From Halomonas halodenitrificans DSM 735 (lineage in GTDB: Bacteria > Pseudomonadota > Gammaproteobacteria > Pseudomonadales > Halomonadaceae), in contig NZ_JHVH01000018.1 in NCBI RefSeq assembly GCF_000620045.1, forward strand, positions 29,720 to 93,719: 64,000 bases of DNA, in the 5' to 3' direction. Position 1 is the stretch's first letter. Every line of letters starts with the position of its first letter. Both the position numbers and the translations under genes were made by a program. Shown piece after piece: positions 51,356-59,803 of this stretch. Under the pieces are notes generated by a model. That model had not been told where the DNA came from. It was given only the letters and a program-made list of their open reading frames with translations, and ran no database searches.

Positions 51356-54208
51356 TCAAGCACGCTCGATGCGGCACAGGGTGCACTTGGTTTCTTGCAT
51401 CTGGGTCACGCTGTCGTATCCGTAGGTGGTGGCGGTATTGGCCGCTTCGCCCAGCACATAGGGGGCCGAACCCTCGGGGTAGCGGTCGTGGAGGTCCTCC
51501 CCCTGGAACTTGCCGCCGAAGTGGAAGGGCATGAATACCACCCCGCGGTCGACACGCTTGGTGACCAGGGCCTTGACCTTGACGCGTCCGCCTTCGGCGC
51601 CTTCCACCCAGACATCGTCGCCCTCGGCGATGCCCAGGTCGTTGGCCAGCGCCGGGTTGATCTCGACGAACATCTCCTGCTGCAGTTCGGCCAGCCAGGA
51701 CATGGAACGCGTCTCTTCACCGCCACCCTCGTATTCCACCAGGCGTCCGGAGGTCAGGATGATGGGGTAGTCCTGGGTGACGTCCTTCTCCTGAATGCTG
51801 CGGTAGAGCGTCGGCAGGCGGTAATGCGAGGCGACGTCTTCCCAGGTCGGATAGTCCTTCACCAGGTCGCGGCGACTGGTATACAGCGGCTCACGATGCT
51901 TGGGAATGGGATCCGGGAAGGTCCAGACGTTGCAGCGCGCCTTGGCGTTGCCGAAGGGGGAGCACTCATGGGCAATGGCCACCCGCTGAATCCCGCCGGA
52001 CAGGTCGGTCTTCCAGTTCTTGCCTTCCGCCGCGACCTTCTCCTCGGGGGTCAGGTCATCCCACCAGCCGAGATCCTTGAGCATCGTGGCGGTGAACTCC
52101 GGATAGCCATCCTCCAGCTCCGAGCCGGCACCGTAGGAGCCATCGGCGAGGATGTTTTCACCGTCGCGCTCGATGCCGAAGCGCGCCCGGAAGGTGAGAC
52201 CACCCTCGGAGACCTTCTTGCTGGTGTCGTAGAGGATCGGCGTGCCGGGGTGGCCCATCTCGGCGTTGCCCCAGCATGGCCATGGCAGGCCGTAATAGTC
52301 GCCGTCGGCGGGGCCGCCTTCGGCCTTGAGGTCACGGAAGCTGAAGGTGTGCCAGTTCTGCTGGTGCTGCTTGAGGCGCTCGGGGCTCTGGCCGGTGTAG
52401 CCCACCGTCCACATGCCGGCGTTGAACTCCCGGGTGATGTCCTCGACCAGTGGCTCGGTGCCATTCACCTGGATGTTCTTGAAGAGTTCCTCGGCGAAGC
52501 CCAGCTTGCGCGACAGCAGATACATGATCTCGTGGTCGGGCTTGGATTCGAACAGCGGCTCGATGACCCGGTCGCGCCACTGGAGCGAGCGGTTGGTGGC
52601 GGTGACGCTGCCGGTGGTCTCGAACTGGGAGCAGGCCGGCAGCAGGTAGACGCCGTCCTGGCGGCCGTGCATGACCCCGGCCACGGTGGGATAGGGGTCG
52701 ACGATGACCATCATTTCCAGCTGCTGCATGGCCTTCTGCATCTCGGGGCCACGGGTCTGGGAGTTGACCGCATGGCCCCAGTAGAACATCGCCTTGAGCT
52801 GGGTACGCTGGGTGATGTTCTCGTCATCCTCCAGCACGCCGTCGACCCAGCGCGACACCGTGATGCCGTTGGTGTGCATGGGCCGGCCATCGGCGTATTC
52901 GGTCTGGTCGAAGCGGCCCTTGAGCCACTCGTAGTCGAGGCCCCAGACCTGGGCCCAGTGCTTCCAGGCCCCCTCGCTGAGCCCGTAGTAGCCCGGCAGC
53001 GAATGGGACATCAGGCCCAGGTCCGTGGCGCCCTGGACGTTGTCGTGGCCGCGGAAGATATTGGCGCCGCCGCCGGACTTGCCGATATTGCCCAGGGCCA
53101 GTTCGAGGATGCAGTAGGCGCGAGTGTTGTTGTTGCCGGTGGTGTGCTGGGTGCCGCCCATGCACCAGACGATGCAGCCCGGGCGATTCTCGGCCAGGCG
53201 CCGCGCGGTGTCATACATCTGCGCTTCGGGCACGCCGGTGATGCGCTCCACCTCGTCGGGGGTGAAGTTGGCGACTTCCTCGCGCACCTCATCGAGGGCA
53301 TAGACACGCTGGTCGATATATTCGCGATCCTCCCAGCCGTTGGCGAAGATATGCCACAGGAGCCCCCAGATGAAGGCCACGTCGGAGCCGGGGCGGATGC
53401 GGACATAGCTGTCTGCCTTGGCCGCGGTGCGCGTGAAGCGCGGGTCCACGACGATGATCTCGGCGTGACTGCGCTCCTTGGCCAGCAGGATATGCTGCAT
53501 GGCGATCGGGTGCGCCTCGCTGGGGTTGGAGCCGATAAACATGATCGACTTGCTGTTCTGGAGATCATTGAGCGAGTTGGTCATCGCCCCGTAGCCCCAG
53601 GTGTTGGCGACCCCGGCCACCGTGGTGGAGTGGCAGATGCGTGCCTGGTGGTCGGTGTTGTTGGTGCCCGCCAGGGCGGCAAACTTGCGCAGCAGATAGG
53701 CCTGTTCATTGTTGAACTTGGCCGAGCCCAGCCAGTAGACGCTGTCGGGGCCGTGCTCGTCGGTCAGCTGGGCGACCTTGTCACCGATCTCCTCGATGGC
53801 CTCTTCCCAGCTCAGGCGTTGCCACTCCCCGCCCACCAGCTTCATGGGGTACTTGAGGCGCCGGCTGGAGTGGCCGTGCTGGCGAAGAGACGCGCCCTTC
53901 GCACAATGGGCACCCCGGTTGATCGGGTGGTCGAAGGCCGGCTCCTGCCGGGTCCAGACGCCTTCCTGCACTTCGGCGTAGACGCCGCAGCCCACCGAGC
54001 AGTGGGAGCAGATGGTGCGCCGGGTTTCCACCGGCGCATCGGAGACCGCGGTCTTCTCGGCGGCCTCGGCGCGACGCATCATCGGGCTGCCCATCACGCC
54101 GGCGGCGGCCAGGCCGCCGGTGGTCGCACCGCTCCGCTTGAGGAACTGGCGACGGGATATGCCCAGGCCCTGGGGCCGTTGGGATGGTGTCTTACGAGTC
54201 AGGCGCAT
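51356..54208 (-). CDS. fdhA: Formate dehydrogenase catalytic (alpha) subunit, Cys type
   Basis: 950 residues. A Tat signal (SRRQFLKRSGATTGGLAAAG) directs it to the periplasm. A [4Fe-4S] site is in CSHCSVGCGVYAEV, followed by molybdopterin domains. At ARICHSTTVAG the molybdenum ligand is cysteine, where E. coli FdnG has selenocysteine, so no SECIS is needed; the next residue is the catalytic histidine. The C-terminal molydopterin-dinucleotide-binding domain runs from about 790 (PIILTSGRLVEYEGGGEETRSMSWL). It oxidises formate to CO2. The cluster content resembles the Shewanella FdhABC type. Confidence 0.95.
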   Translation of the reverse strand: MRLTRKTPSQRPQGLGISRRQFLKRSGATTGGLAAAGVMGSPMMRRAEAAEKTAVSDAPVETRRTICSHCSVGCGVYAEVQEGVWTRQEPAFDHPINRGAHCAKGASLRQHGHSSRRLKYPMKLVGGEWQRLSWEEAIEEIGDKVAQLTDEHGPDSVYWLGSAKFNNEQAYLLRKFAALAGTNNTDHQARICHSTTVAGVANTWGYGAMTNSLNDLQNSKSIMFIGSNPSEAHPIAMQHILLAKERSHAEIIVVDPRFTRTAAKADSYVRIRPGSDVAFIWGLLWHIFANGWEDREYIDQRVYALDEVREEVANFTPDEVERITGVPEAQMYDTARRLAENRPGCIVWCMGGTQHTTGNNNTRAYCILELALGNIGKSGGGANIFRGHDNVQGATDLGLMSHSLPGYYGLSEGAWKHWAQVWGLDYEWLKGRFDQTEYADGRPMHTNGITVSRWVDGVLEDDENITQRTQLKAMFYWGHAVNSQTRGPEMQKAMQQLEMMVIVDPYPTVAGVMHGRQDGVYLLPACSQFETTGSVTATNRSLQWRDRVIEPLFESKPDHEIMYLLSRKLGFAEELFKNIQVNGTEPLVEDITREFNAGMWTVGYTGQSPERLKQHQQNWHTFSFRDLKAEGGPADGDYYGLPWPCWGNAEMGHPGTPILYDTSKKVSEGGLTFRARFGIERDGENILADGSYGAGSELEDGYPEFTATMLKDLGWWDDLTPEEKVAAEGKNWKTDLSGGIQRVAIAHECSPFGNAKARCNVWTFPDPIPKHREPLYTSRRDLVKDYPTWEDVASHYRLPTLYRSIQEKDVTQDYPIILTSGRLVEYEGGGEETRSMSWLAELQQEMFVEINPALANDLGIAEGDDVWVEGAEGGRVKVKALVTKRVDRGVVFMPFHFGGKFQGEDLHDRYPEGSAPYVLGEAANTATTYGYDSVTQMQETKCTLCRIERA

Positions 54209-54232
54209 GACATCTCTCCTCGCTGACGGCCG

Positions 54233-54442
54233 TCAATCACGCAGGGTGGCGTAGTAGGCCCGGATATGGGGGGTTTCATGATACTGGGTGTCGGGCTTTT
54301 CGGGGCTGGCCGGTTGGGCCGCGCCAGCATCGGCCTGGGCCAGGGCGATATGGCCCACGGCGGCCGCCGACCCCGCCGCGGCGGTGCCCGCCCCCAGGAC
54401 CTTCAGGAAGCGCCGGCGCTCCGGGTTGCTTGTCTTGCGCAT
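54233..54442 (-). CDS. Formate dehydrogenase region TAT-target peptide
   Basis: 69 residues. Short twin-arginine protein ERRRFLKVLGAGTAAAGSAAAVG followed by a tail ending HETPHIRAYYATLRD, the pattern of small TAT-target proteins always found upstream of fdhA in this cluster type. Suggested to aid FdhA maturation or export; not experimentally settled. The ATG at 54442 has GAGGAG upstream. Confidence 0.9.
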   Translation of the reverse strand: MRKTSNPERRRFLKVLGAGTAAAGSAAAVGHIALAQADAGAAQPASPEKPDTQYHETPHIRAYYATLRD

Positions 54443-54456
54443 GATTTCTTCTCCTC

Positions 54457-55089
54457 TCACGATTCAATAACCCTGACCGGTGAACGCTCGGCCTCTGCGG
54501 CCAGCAGGTCATGCTCCTCGGCGATGAATGCCTTGCCCAGCTCTCCTGTACGAGCATAGAAGTCCGTCTCGACCCCGGCCAGGTCACCCAGGCAGCGCTC
54601 GGCCCAGGGGGCGAGGTGTGCCATGAAGAAGGGACCGGCCTGCGCCGAGCGGTCTTCGATCAGCATCGCCATGACCTCGAGCAGTGCCGCCAGATGGTCT
54701 TCGGGGTCGTGGCTGCCCTCGCGGCGTGTGAATCCCAGGCGGCGCAGGTCTTGACGCAGCGCCACCAGGGGCTGGTCCATCAGCTCGCCATGGCGATACC
54801 AGGAGGCGTAGGGGGTGATCTCGCCCTGAATGACCCCCACGAAATGCCGGAAGTAGGCCCGTTCGAGCTCGTGGGGGCTGGCGTCGCCGGCGGCCCGGGA
54901 TACGCCGTTCAGGGCCGCGATGACCGGGTCCTGATCGGCCTGGCCATCGAGCCGATGGTCGGCGAGCCAGGCCAGCAGGTCCTCGTCGGCGGGTTCGCGC
55001 AGCAGTCGCGCCAGCAGGCGGTAGAGGTCGACGCGCGGTTCCTCCTGCTCCTCGATGGCCGATGCCGCCCCATCCGTTTCGTGATTCAT
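54457..55089 (-). CDS. TorD/DmsD-family chaperone for formate dehydrogenase
   Basis: 210 residues, largely helical. YRLLARLLREPADEDLLAWLA and GEITPYASWYRHGELMDQPLVALRQDLRRLGF, then EDHLAALLEVMAMLIED, are the TorD-family blocks. Such proteins guard the Tat signal of a molybdoenzyme until the cofactor is in place; the partner here should be FdhA. Confidence 0.9.
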   Translation of the reverse strand: MNHETDGAASAIEEQEEPRVDLYRLLARLLREPADEDLLAWLADHRLDGQADQDPVIAALNGVSRAAGDASPHELERAYFRHFVGVIQGEITPYASWYRHGELMDQPLVALRQDLRRLGFTRREGSHDPEDHLAALLEVMAMLIEDRSAQAGPFFMAHLAPWAERCLGDLAGVETDFYARTGELGKAFIAEEHDLLAAEAERSPVRVIES

Positions 55090-55093
55090 GGTG

Positions 55094-56815
55094 TCAGACC
55101 TTCAATTGGGATTCGGGGTCGCGAGCCATGTCCCGCCAGACATCCCTGACCCGGCAGTCCTCGCACATCTCGAGGCGCGCGGCGGCCTCGCCGGAAAAGT
55201 AAGGATGCTCGGCCAGTTTCGCCTTGATGGTGGCGATGGTGGCCGCCGAGGCGAAGGGCTTGTCGCAGCGAATGCAGCAAAAGGGGGCCTCCTCGTGGCG
55301 AACCTGACGCTGGGTACGGCCGGGGTCGGCCAGGAAGCCGGGCACCAGGCGAATGGCGTCTTCCGGGCAGGCCTCGACGCACAGGCCGCACTGGACGCAG
55401 TCGGCCTCGCGGTAGCTGAGCATCGGGGTGTCATCGCCGGTGGCCAGGGCCGGGGTGGGGCAGTTACTGACACAGGCGAAACACAGCGTGCAGGCCTCGG
55501 GGTCCACCTCCAGGCCGCCATAGGGAGCGCCGTGGGGCAGGGCGTGGCGTTGGCCGCTGGCGGTGCCCTGGTCCGTCAGGTGCGCCAGCACCGCCTCGAA
55601 GCGTCCCCGCTTGCCCTCGCCGGCAAGCACCAGTGGCTCGCCGGCGAGGGGCAGGCGCTCGGGCAGGACATCGCGAGCGGCGGCGTCGCCGCGTTGAATG
55701 CGGCGAAGGCGTTCGGGGTCATGGCCCAATGCCGTCAGGATGACTCGCGCCTGGTCGAGCTGGTCGTCGATAAAGGCGGCGAGGGTGGGCGGCAGTTCGG
55801 GATGCACCTGGATGCGCACCTCGGCGGCCCCCGCGGCCAGGGCGGTGAGCCACTGGTCGTGGCCGGCGTTGCCCAGTTCTTCCAGGGGCACGTCGAGCAG
55901 GTGCCCGGCCGGGGCCTCGGCCTCGTCTTCCAGGTCGGCGGCCTCGACGAAGCGCATCACCGGCGTGGTGCCGCCGGCCTGACGATAGGCGTCGAGGCGG
56001 GCGCGGATGGCCTCCTGCTGACGCGCCGGCTCGGGCAGGCGAAACTGGATGGCGCCGGTCGGGCAGGCGCTGGAACAGCTCCCCACGCCCTGACAGAGAT
56101 AGGGGTCGATCTCGATGCGTGACTCGATGCGTCCCTTGTGGCTGGAGACGGCATCGGCGGGGCAGACCTCGAGGCAGCGGGTACAGCCGACGTTGCCGGA
56201 GGCGGAGTGGGCACAGAGGTCCGTGTTGATCTGGAAGTAGCGGGGCTTGTCGAATTCGCCGACCAGTTCGGCAAACTCGCTCAGCTCGGCGTCCCGGCGG
56301 GGCGCATCCGGTGATAGATGGCGATAGCCCGGGGGCGGCAGCTCGAGCGCCAGTACCGGGCGGCGCCCCAGGTCGAGAATCAGGTCGGCATGCCGGCGAC
56401 CCAGCAGCGCCAGCGTCAGGTCGAGGGAGGCGTCGCCGCCGTCGAGGCGGACACCGAACTGCCCCAGATAGCCCTGGATGCGCAGTTGCCGGCGCTGTGT
56501 GGGTGAGAGTGTCCGGCAGGGGAGCCGCTGGGTGCTCTCGAGCAGCGCCTCGAGCCGGGCGTCGTCCAGGCCGGCGTCGCCGGTAGTTGGCTCGGTGATC
56601 AGCAGCGCGATGGCGCTGAGTCCGCGTTCCTGGAGATACGCCGCCGCCTGACGGATGCTCGTCTCCTCGCCGAGGAGCAGGGCATAGCCGGCACTCTCGT
56701 AGGTCACGCTGGCGGGGGCCAGGTTGACCGGCCAGGAAACGCGCTGTCTCGCCGCCTCGCGGGCGCTGCGGTTCGCCGCATCGTCCACGGTGACGGCGTT
56801 GATGGATGATGTCAT
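55094..56815 (-). CDS. Multi-cluster 4Fe-4S ferredoxin of the fdh cluster
   Basis: 573 residues. Several ferredoxin motifs: CTRCLEVCPADAV with CQGVGSCSSACPTGAIQF (about 205-255), CTLCFACVSNCPTPAL and CVQCGLCVEACPEDAI (about 440-500), and a C-terminal CCIRCDKPF with CEDCRVRDVW pair. Long linkers lack motifs. Homologues are found in formate dehydrogenase clusters; the role (electron transfer or maturation) is unknown. It lies 4 bases from the TorD-like gene. Confidence 0.85.
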   Translation of the reverse strand: MTSSINAVTVDDAANRSAREAARQRVSWPVNLAPASVTYESAGYALLLGEETSIRQAAAYLQERGLSAIALLITEPTTGDAGLDDARLEALLESTQRLPCRTLSPTQRRQLRIQGYLGQFGVRLDGGDASLDLTLALLGRRHADLILDLGRRPVLALELPPPGYRHLSPDAPRRDAELSEFAELVGEFDKPRYFQINTDLCAHSASGNVGCTRCLEVCPADAVSSHKGRIESRIEIDPYLCQGVGSCSSACPTGAIQFRLPEPARQQEAIRARLDAYRQAGGTTPVMRFVEAADLEDEAEAPAGHLLDVPLEELGNAGHDQWLTALAAGAAEVRIQVHPELPPTLAAFIDDQLDQARVILTALGHDPERLRRIQRGDAAARDVLPERLPLAGEPLVLAGEGKRGRFEAVLAHLTDQGTASGQRHALPHGAPYGGLEVDPEACTLCFACVSNCPTPALATGDDTPMLSYREADCVQCGLCVEACPEDAIRLVPGFLADPGRTQRQVRHEEAPFCCIRCDKPFASAATIATIKAKLAEHPYFSGEAAARLEMCEDCRVRDVWRDMARDPESQLKV

Positions 56816-56922
56816 GCAGCCTCACGGTCACGGTGTCATGATGATTGTTGTTGTTTTTTTCAGAGTCTTGATTTTTTAAGGTCAGGGTTTCCAGGACCCT
56901 GCCTAATCTAGCTTAACCCAGT

Positions 56923-57648
56923 TTAGCCTATCGTGTTGTCGTCGCCGATCGGCGCTTCGTCTAACGCCTTGTCTGCGGCGGTCTTCTTGTCCGTGGTGGT
57001 CTTGGCTGTGGCGAACTCCGGTGGGGTGGCCTCTTCACTGTCGCTTTCTTCGGTTTCTCTGCTTCCTCCACCTTTTCCGCTCTCTCCTCTTTCTTCAGTT
57101 TCTTCGGCCTTATTGTCACGCTGATGCGGGGCTTCGTCGGACCCCGCGGCGTCGGCGAGCGCCTCGTCGCCCGGAGCGGGTGGCTCCGGTGTGGTCGCCG
57201 CTTCGTCGGGGCGTGTCCAGCGGCGCAGGCGCTCGGCGATATCCCGGGACAGCGGCTTGAGTATTTCGCGGTAGTTCTCGTCGTAGTCGTCGAGGCCGTC
57301 GCGGATGCCGTAGTCGCCGGTCGACCAGAGGCGGCGCAGGGCGCGTCGACGCAGCTGTTGGCTGACGCCTTGCTTGAGATAGGCGGAGAAATCGGCCTCG
57401 GCCGGCAGCGCATCGGGGTCGGGTAGGGTGTGATCGAGGCTGCCGGGGGCGGCCGGCTCTTCATGGTGGGCCTCCACCGGCTCTTCATGAATGAGCGCTT
57501 TATCGAGGGGCTTTTTATCGAAAGATTCTTTATCGAAAGGCCCTTTATCGAGAGTCTCCTTGTCGAAGGCCTCCACCGGCTCTCTTTCCGGTGCCGATTC
57601 GACGTCCTCGCCCAGCTTGCGACGGGACCAGCGATCAAGGCGACTCAT
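56923..57648 (-). CDS. DUF3306 family protein of the fdh cluster
   Basis: 241 residues. The start MSRLDRWSRRKLGE and the middle DFSAYLKQGVSQQLRRRALRRLWSTGDYGIRDGLDDYDENYR are DUF3306 signatures. The flanking parts are low-complexity: a five-residue DKxxF/L repeat at about 28-52 and an acidic Glu/Lys/Thr-rich C terminus. Function unknown; always near DUF3305 and fdh genes. Confidence 0.85.
   Translation of the reverse strand: MSRLDRWSRRKLGEDVESAPEREPVEAFDKETLDKGPFDKESFDKKPLDKALIHEEPVEAHHEEPAAPGSLDHTLPDPDALPAEADFSAYLKQGVSQQLRRRALRRLWSTGDYGIRDGLDDYDENYREILKPLSRDIAERLRRWTRPDEAATTPEPPAPGDEALADAAGSDEAPHQRDNKAEETEERGESGKGGGSRETEESDSEEATPPEFATAKTTTDKKTAADKALDEAPIGDDNTIG
57497..57572. repeat. 15-base in-frame repeat in the DUF3306 gene
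   Basis: Degenerate units of TTTATCGAAAGGCCC encode five or six consecutive five-residue steps (FDKET, LDKGP, FDKES, FDKKP, LDKAL). The unit length equals that of the repeat in the PKS AT domain. Confidence 0.85.
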
Positions 57649-58076
57649 GGATTCATCTCCCGGGCGCGTCCGGCCCCCTTGCGTTTCTTCTTGCGGCCTT
57701 CCTCCGGGGCCTCGCCGTGGCGAGACAGATAGGCCTCGAGCCAGGCCTGGACCGCCAGGGGCATGGCCGCCTCCAGTACCTGCTGCTCACCATCCATCCA
57801 GCTGGCGGCGACATCCTGACTGGCGGTGATCGCCGAGGGGTGGGGGGACTCGCCGGCGTCGCCACAGCGCACGAAGAGCCTCGGCGTCGCGGATGTCAGG
57901 TTGAAGCGGTAGGCGGCGCGCTCGGTCATGGTCAGCTGCAGGGTCAGCGTCCAGGGACCGGCGTCTCCCGGGGTCAGCTCGCGGATGAAGTAGCGCCGCG
58001 AGATAAACCCCTTGATACGAGTCGTCTGTTCGCCAAGCGCAAGGCTCAGGGTGCGATGATTGGAGAAGGCTGTCAT
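57645..58076 (-). CDS. DUF3305 family protein of the fdh cluster
   Basis: 143 residues. GFISRRYFIRELTPGDAGPWTLTLQLTMTERAAYRFNLTSATPRLFVRC is the DUF3305 block; the C terminus is lysine/arginine-rich. Function unknown. Its stop overlaps the DUF3306 start (ATGA). The ATG at 58076 is preferred over upstream codons that lie in the divergent promoter region. Confidence 0.85.
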   Translation of the reverse strand: MTAFSNHRTLSLALGEQTTRIKGFISRRYFIRELTPGDAGPWTLTLQLTMTERAAYRFNLTSATPRLFVRCGDAGESPHPSAITASQDVAASWMDGEQQVLEAAMPLAVQAWLEAYLSRHGEAPEEGRKKKRKGAGRAREMNP

Positions 58077-58187
58077 GGGAAACTCTCGAATATGAGGCTG
58101 ACTGGAGACAGTAGGACAGTAAAGACTTTCCGTGTCGAGAATGCCATCATGCTCGATCCATACCATTCTGCCGGGAGCCCGTCACGG

Positions 58188-59045
58188 ATGCCACCGATAA
58201 GCCTTAGCCGCGCTCGTCTGCCAGCCACCCTGGAGGTCGAGATCCTCGACGAGTATGGCGATCATCACCAACAGGCCATCGCCGCCGAGCGCCCGCTGAC
58301 CCTCTACCTCAACCGGCGCGAGATCGTCACCCTGATGACCCTGGGGGCGGATCCCGAGGCGCTGGTGGTGGGGTATCTGCGCAATCAGGGCCTGATCGAG
58401 CGCCGCGAGGATCTGGAGGCGGTACACGTCGACTGGGAGGTGGAGTCCGCCGCGGTGGTGACGCGCCACCTGCCCGAGGATCTCGACGAACGCCTGGGTC
58501 ACCGCACCATCACCACCGGGTGCGGCCAGGGGACGGTATTCGGCCGTCTCCTGGATAGTGTGCCCCTGCAGCCTCTCCCGGACACGCCGGTTCGTCAGTC
58601 GGTGCTCTATGAGCTGCTCGAGAATCTGGGGGCCTACAACGAGACCTATCGCAGTGCCGGGGCGGTGCATGGCTGCGCGTTGTGCCGACAGGCCGAGGTG
58701 CTCGACTTCGTCGAGGATGTGGGGCGCCACAATGCGGTGGATACGCTGGCCGGGCATCAGTGGCTCGAGGGCGATGAGACACACGGCGACGGCGCGGATA
58801 TTTTCTATACCACCGGCCGACTGACGTCGGAGATGGTGATCAAGGTGGCCCAGATGGGCATCGGGGTGCTGGTGTCGCGCTCCGGGGTGACCCAGAAGGG
58901 GGTGGAGCTCGCCGAGCGCTTCGGCGTCATGCTGGTGGCCCGGGCCAAGGGGCGGCATTTCCAGGCGATCCATGCCGAAGGGCGCCTCGAGCTCGACGCC
59001 ATTCCCGCAAGGCGCCCCGGTGACAGGCGGCGCTCGAAGGCCTGA
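58188..59045 (+). CDS. fdhD: Formate dehydrogenase accessory sulfurtransferase
   Basis: 285 residues. FdhD moves sulfur from IscS to the Mo-bisMGD cofactor of FdhA. ERPLTLYLNRREIVTLMTLGADPEALVVGYLRNQGLI and SAGAVHGCALCRQAEVLDFVEDVGRHNAVD are family blocks, and FYTTGRLTSEMVIKVAQMGI follows. The usual CxxC loop (E. coli C121-C124) is here TTGCGQGT with a single cysteine. The ATG at 58188 is used because GGGAG lies 10 bases upstream; 58149 is an alternative. Divergent from DUF3305. Confidence 0.92.
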   Translation: MPPISLSRARLPATLEVEILDEYGDHHQQAIAAERPLTLYLNRREIVTLMTLGADPEALVVGYLRNQGLIERREDLEAVHVDWEVESAAVVTRHLPEDLDERLGHRTITTGCGQGTVFGRLLDSVPLQPLPDTPVRQSVLYELLENLGAYNETYRSAGAVHGCALCRQAEVLDFVEDVGRHNAVDTLAGHQWLEGDETHGDGADIFYTTGRLTSEMVIKVAQMGIGVLVSRSGVTQKGVELAERFGVMLVARAKGRHFQAIHAEGRLELDAIPARRPGDRRRSKA

Positions 59046-59681
59046 TTATACGGTGGCTTCGCCCCGGGTACAGACCGATAGCACCATGGCATCGTCGGCG
59101 CTGGTCGACACCAGCGCATGCCCCATGGCGCTGTCGAAATAGATGCTGTCGCCGCTCTCCAGGCGTAGCGGTTCATAGAACTCGGTGTACAGCAGGATCT
59201 CCCCCGCCAGTATCATCAAGAATTCCTCGCCGTCGTGGCGCACCCACTCGTTGAAGTCTTCGAAGCGGCGGGCCCGCACGATGGTCTTGAAAGGGATCAT
59301 GCGCTTCTGGGCCAGCTCGCAGCTGAGCAGCTCATGCTCATAGGTCGGGGTTGGGTGCTGTTCCCCCTGGTCGCGTCGGGTCAGGTCCCGGCGACCCGTC
59401 GCCCGCACCTGCTGGCGAGGCGGCGAAAGGAGCTGAGGAAGATCGATACCCAGGCCGGCGATGAGTTTCTGAACGGCGGTAAACGTGGGCGAGAGCTGAT
59501 CATTCTCGATTTTCGACAGGGTGGAGCGAGCCAGCCCGGTGCGGAGGCTGACGTCTTCCAGGGTCCACTGGTTGGAAAGCCGTATCTCGCGCAGCCTGTC
59601 ACCCAACCTCAGGGGCTCGACAAAGGGCTTGCGTCCGGAGGCGATGCGCAGGGCGGCATCCTGGTCGGTGGTATCGGGCAT
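59046..59681 (-). CDS. XRE-family regulator with C-terminal cupin
   Basis: 211 residues. Helix-turn-helix at about 25-80 (LREIRLSNQWTLEDVSLRTGLARSTLSKIENDQLSPT) and a cupin_2 domain from about 140 (GEEFLMILAGEILLYTEFYEPLRLESGDSIYFDSAMGHAL). Such proteins sense small metabolites. Its stop abuts the fdhD stop, so the two genes are convergent. The target may be fdh or the neighbouring deacetylase gene; not shown. Confidence 0.88.
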   Translation of the reverse strand: MPDTTDQDAALRIASGRKPFVEPLRLGDRLREIRLSNQWTLEDVSLRTGLARSTLSKIENDQLSPTFTAVQKLIAGLGIDLPQLLSPPRQQVRATGRRDLTRRDQGEQHPTPTYEHELLSCELAQKRMIPFKTIVRARRFEDFNEWVRHDGEEFLMILAGEILLYTEFYEPLRLESGDSIYFDSAMGHALVSTSADDAMVLSVCTRGEATV

Positions 59682-59803
59682 GGTCGCATGTTCACTATAG
59701 GAAACAGATTTTCCCAAGCTTACCACAGCGTCACCGGGTGTCGGCTATCCAGGCCCTTTGGTGACAGCCCTTCGCTGACGGGCCTTCGGTGATGGCCCGG
59801 CAT

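Noticed and set aside
51083..54226. A 1047-residue open frame on the plus strand opposite fdhA
   Set aside because: It mirrors the formate dehydrogenase alpha gene and has no motifs. Treated as a composition artefact, like those at 1732-3009, 16723-19290 and 36170-37996.
56830..56920. Terminator or small RNA in the AT-rich gap between the ferredoxin and DUF3306 genes
   Set aside because: CAGGGT and ACCCTG can pair, but no T-tract follows on either strand and no promoter pattern is clear.
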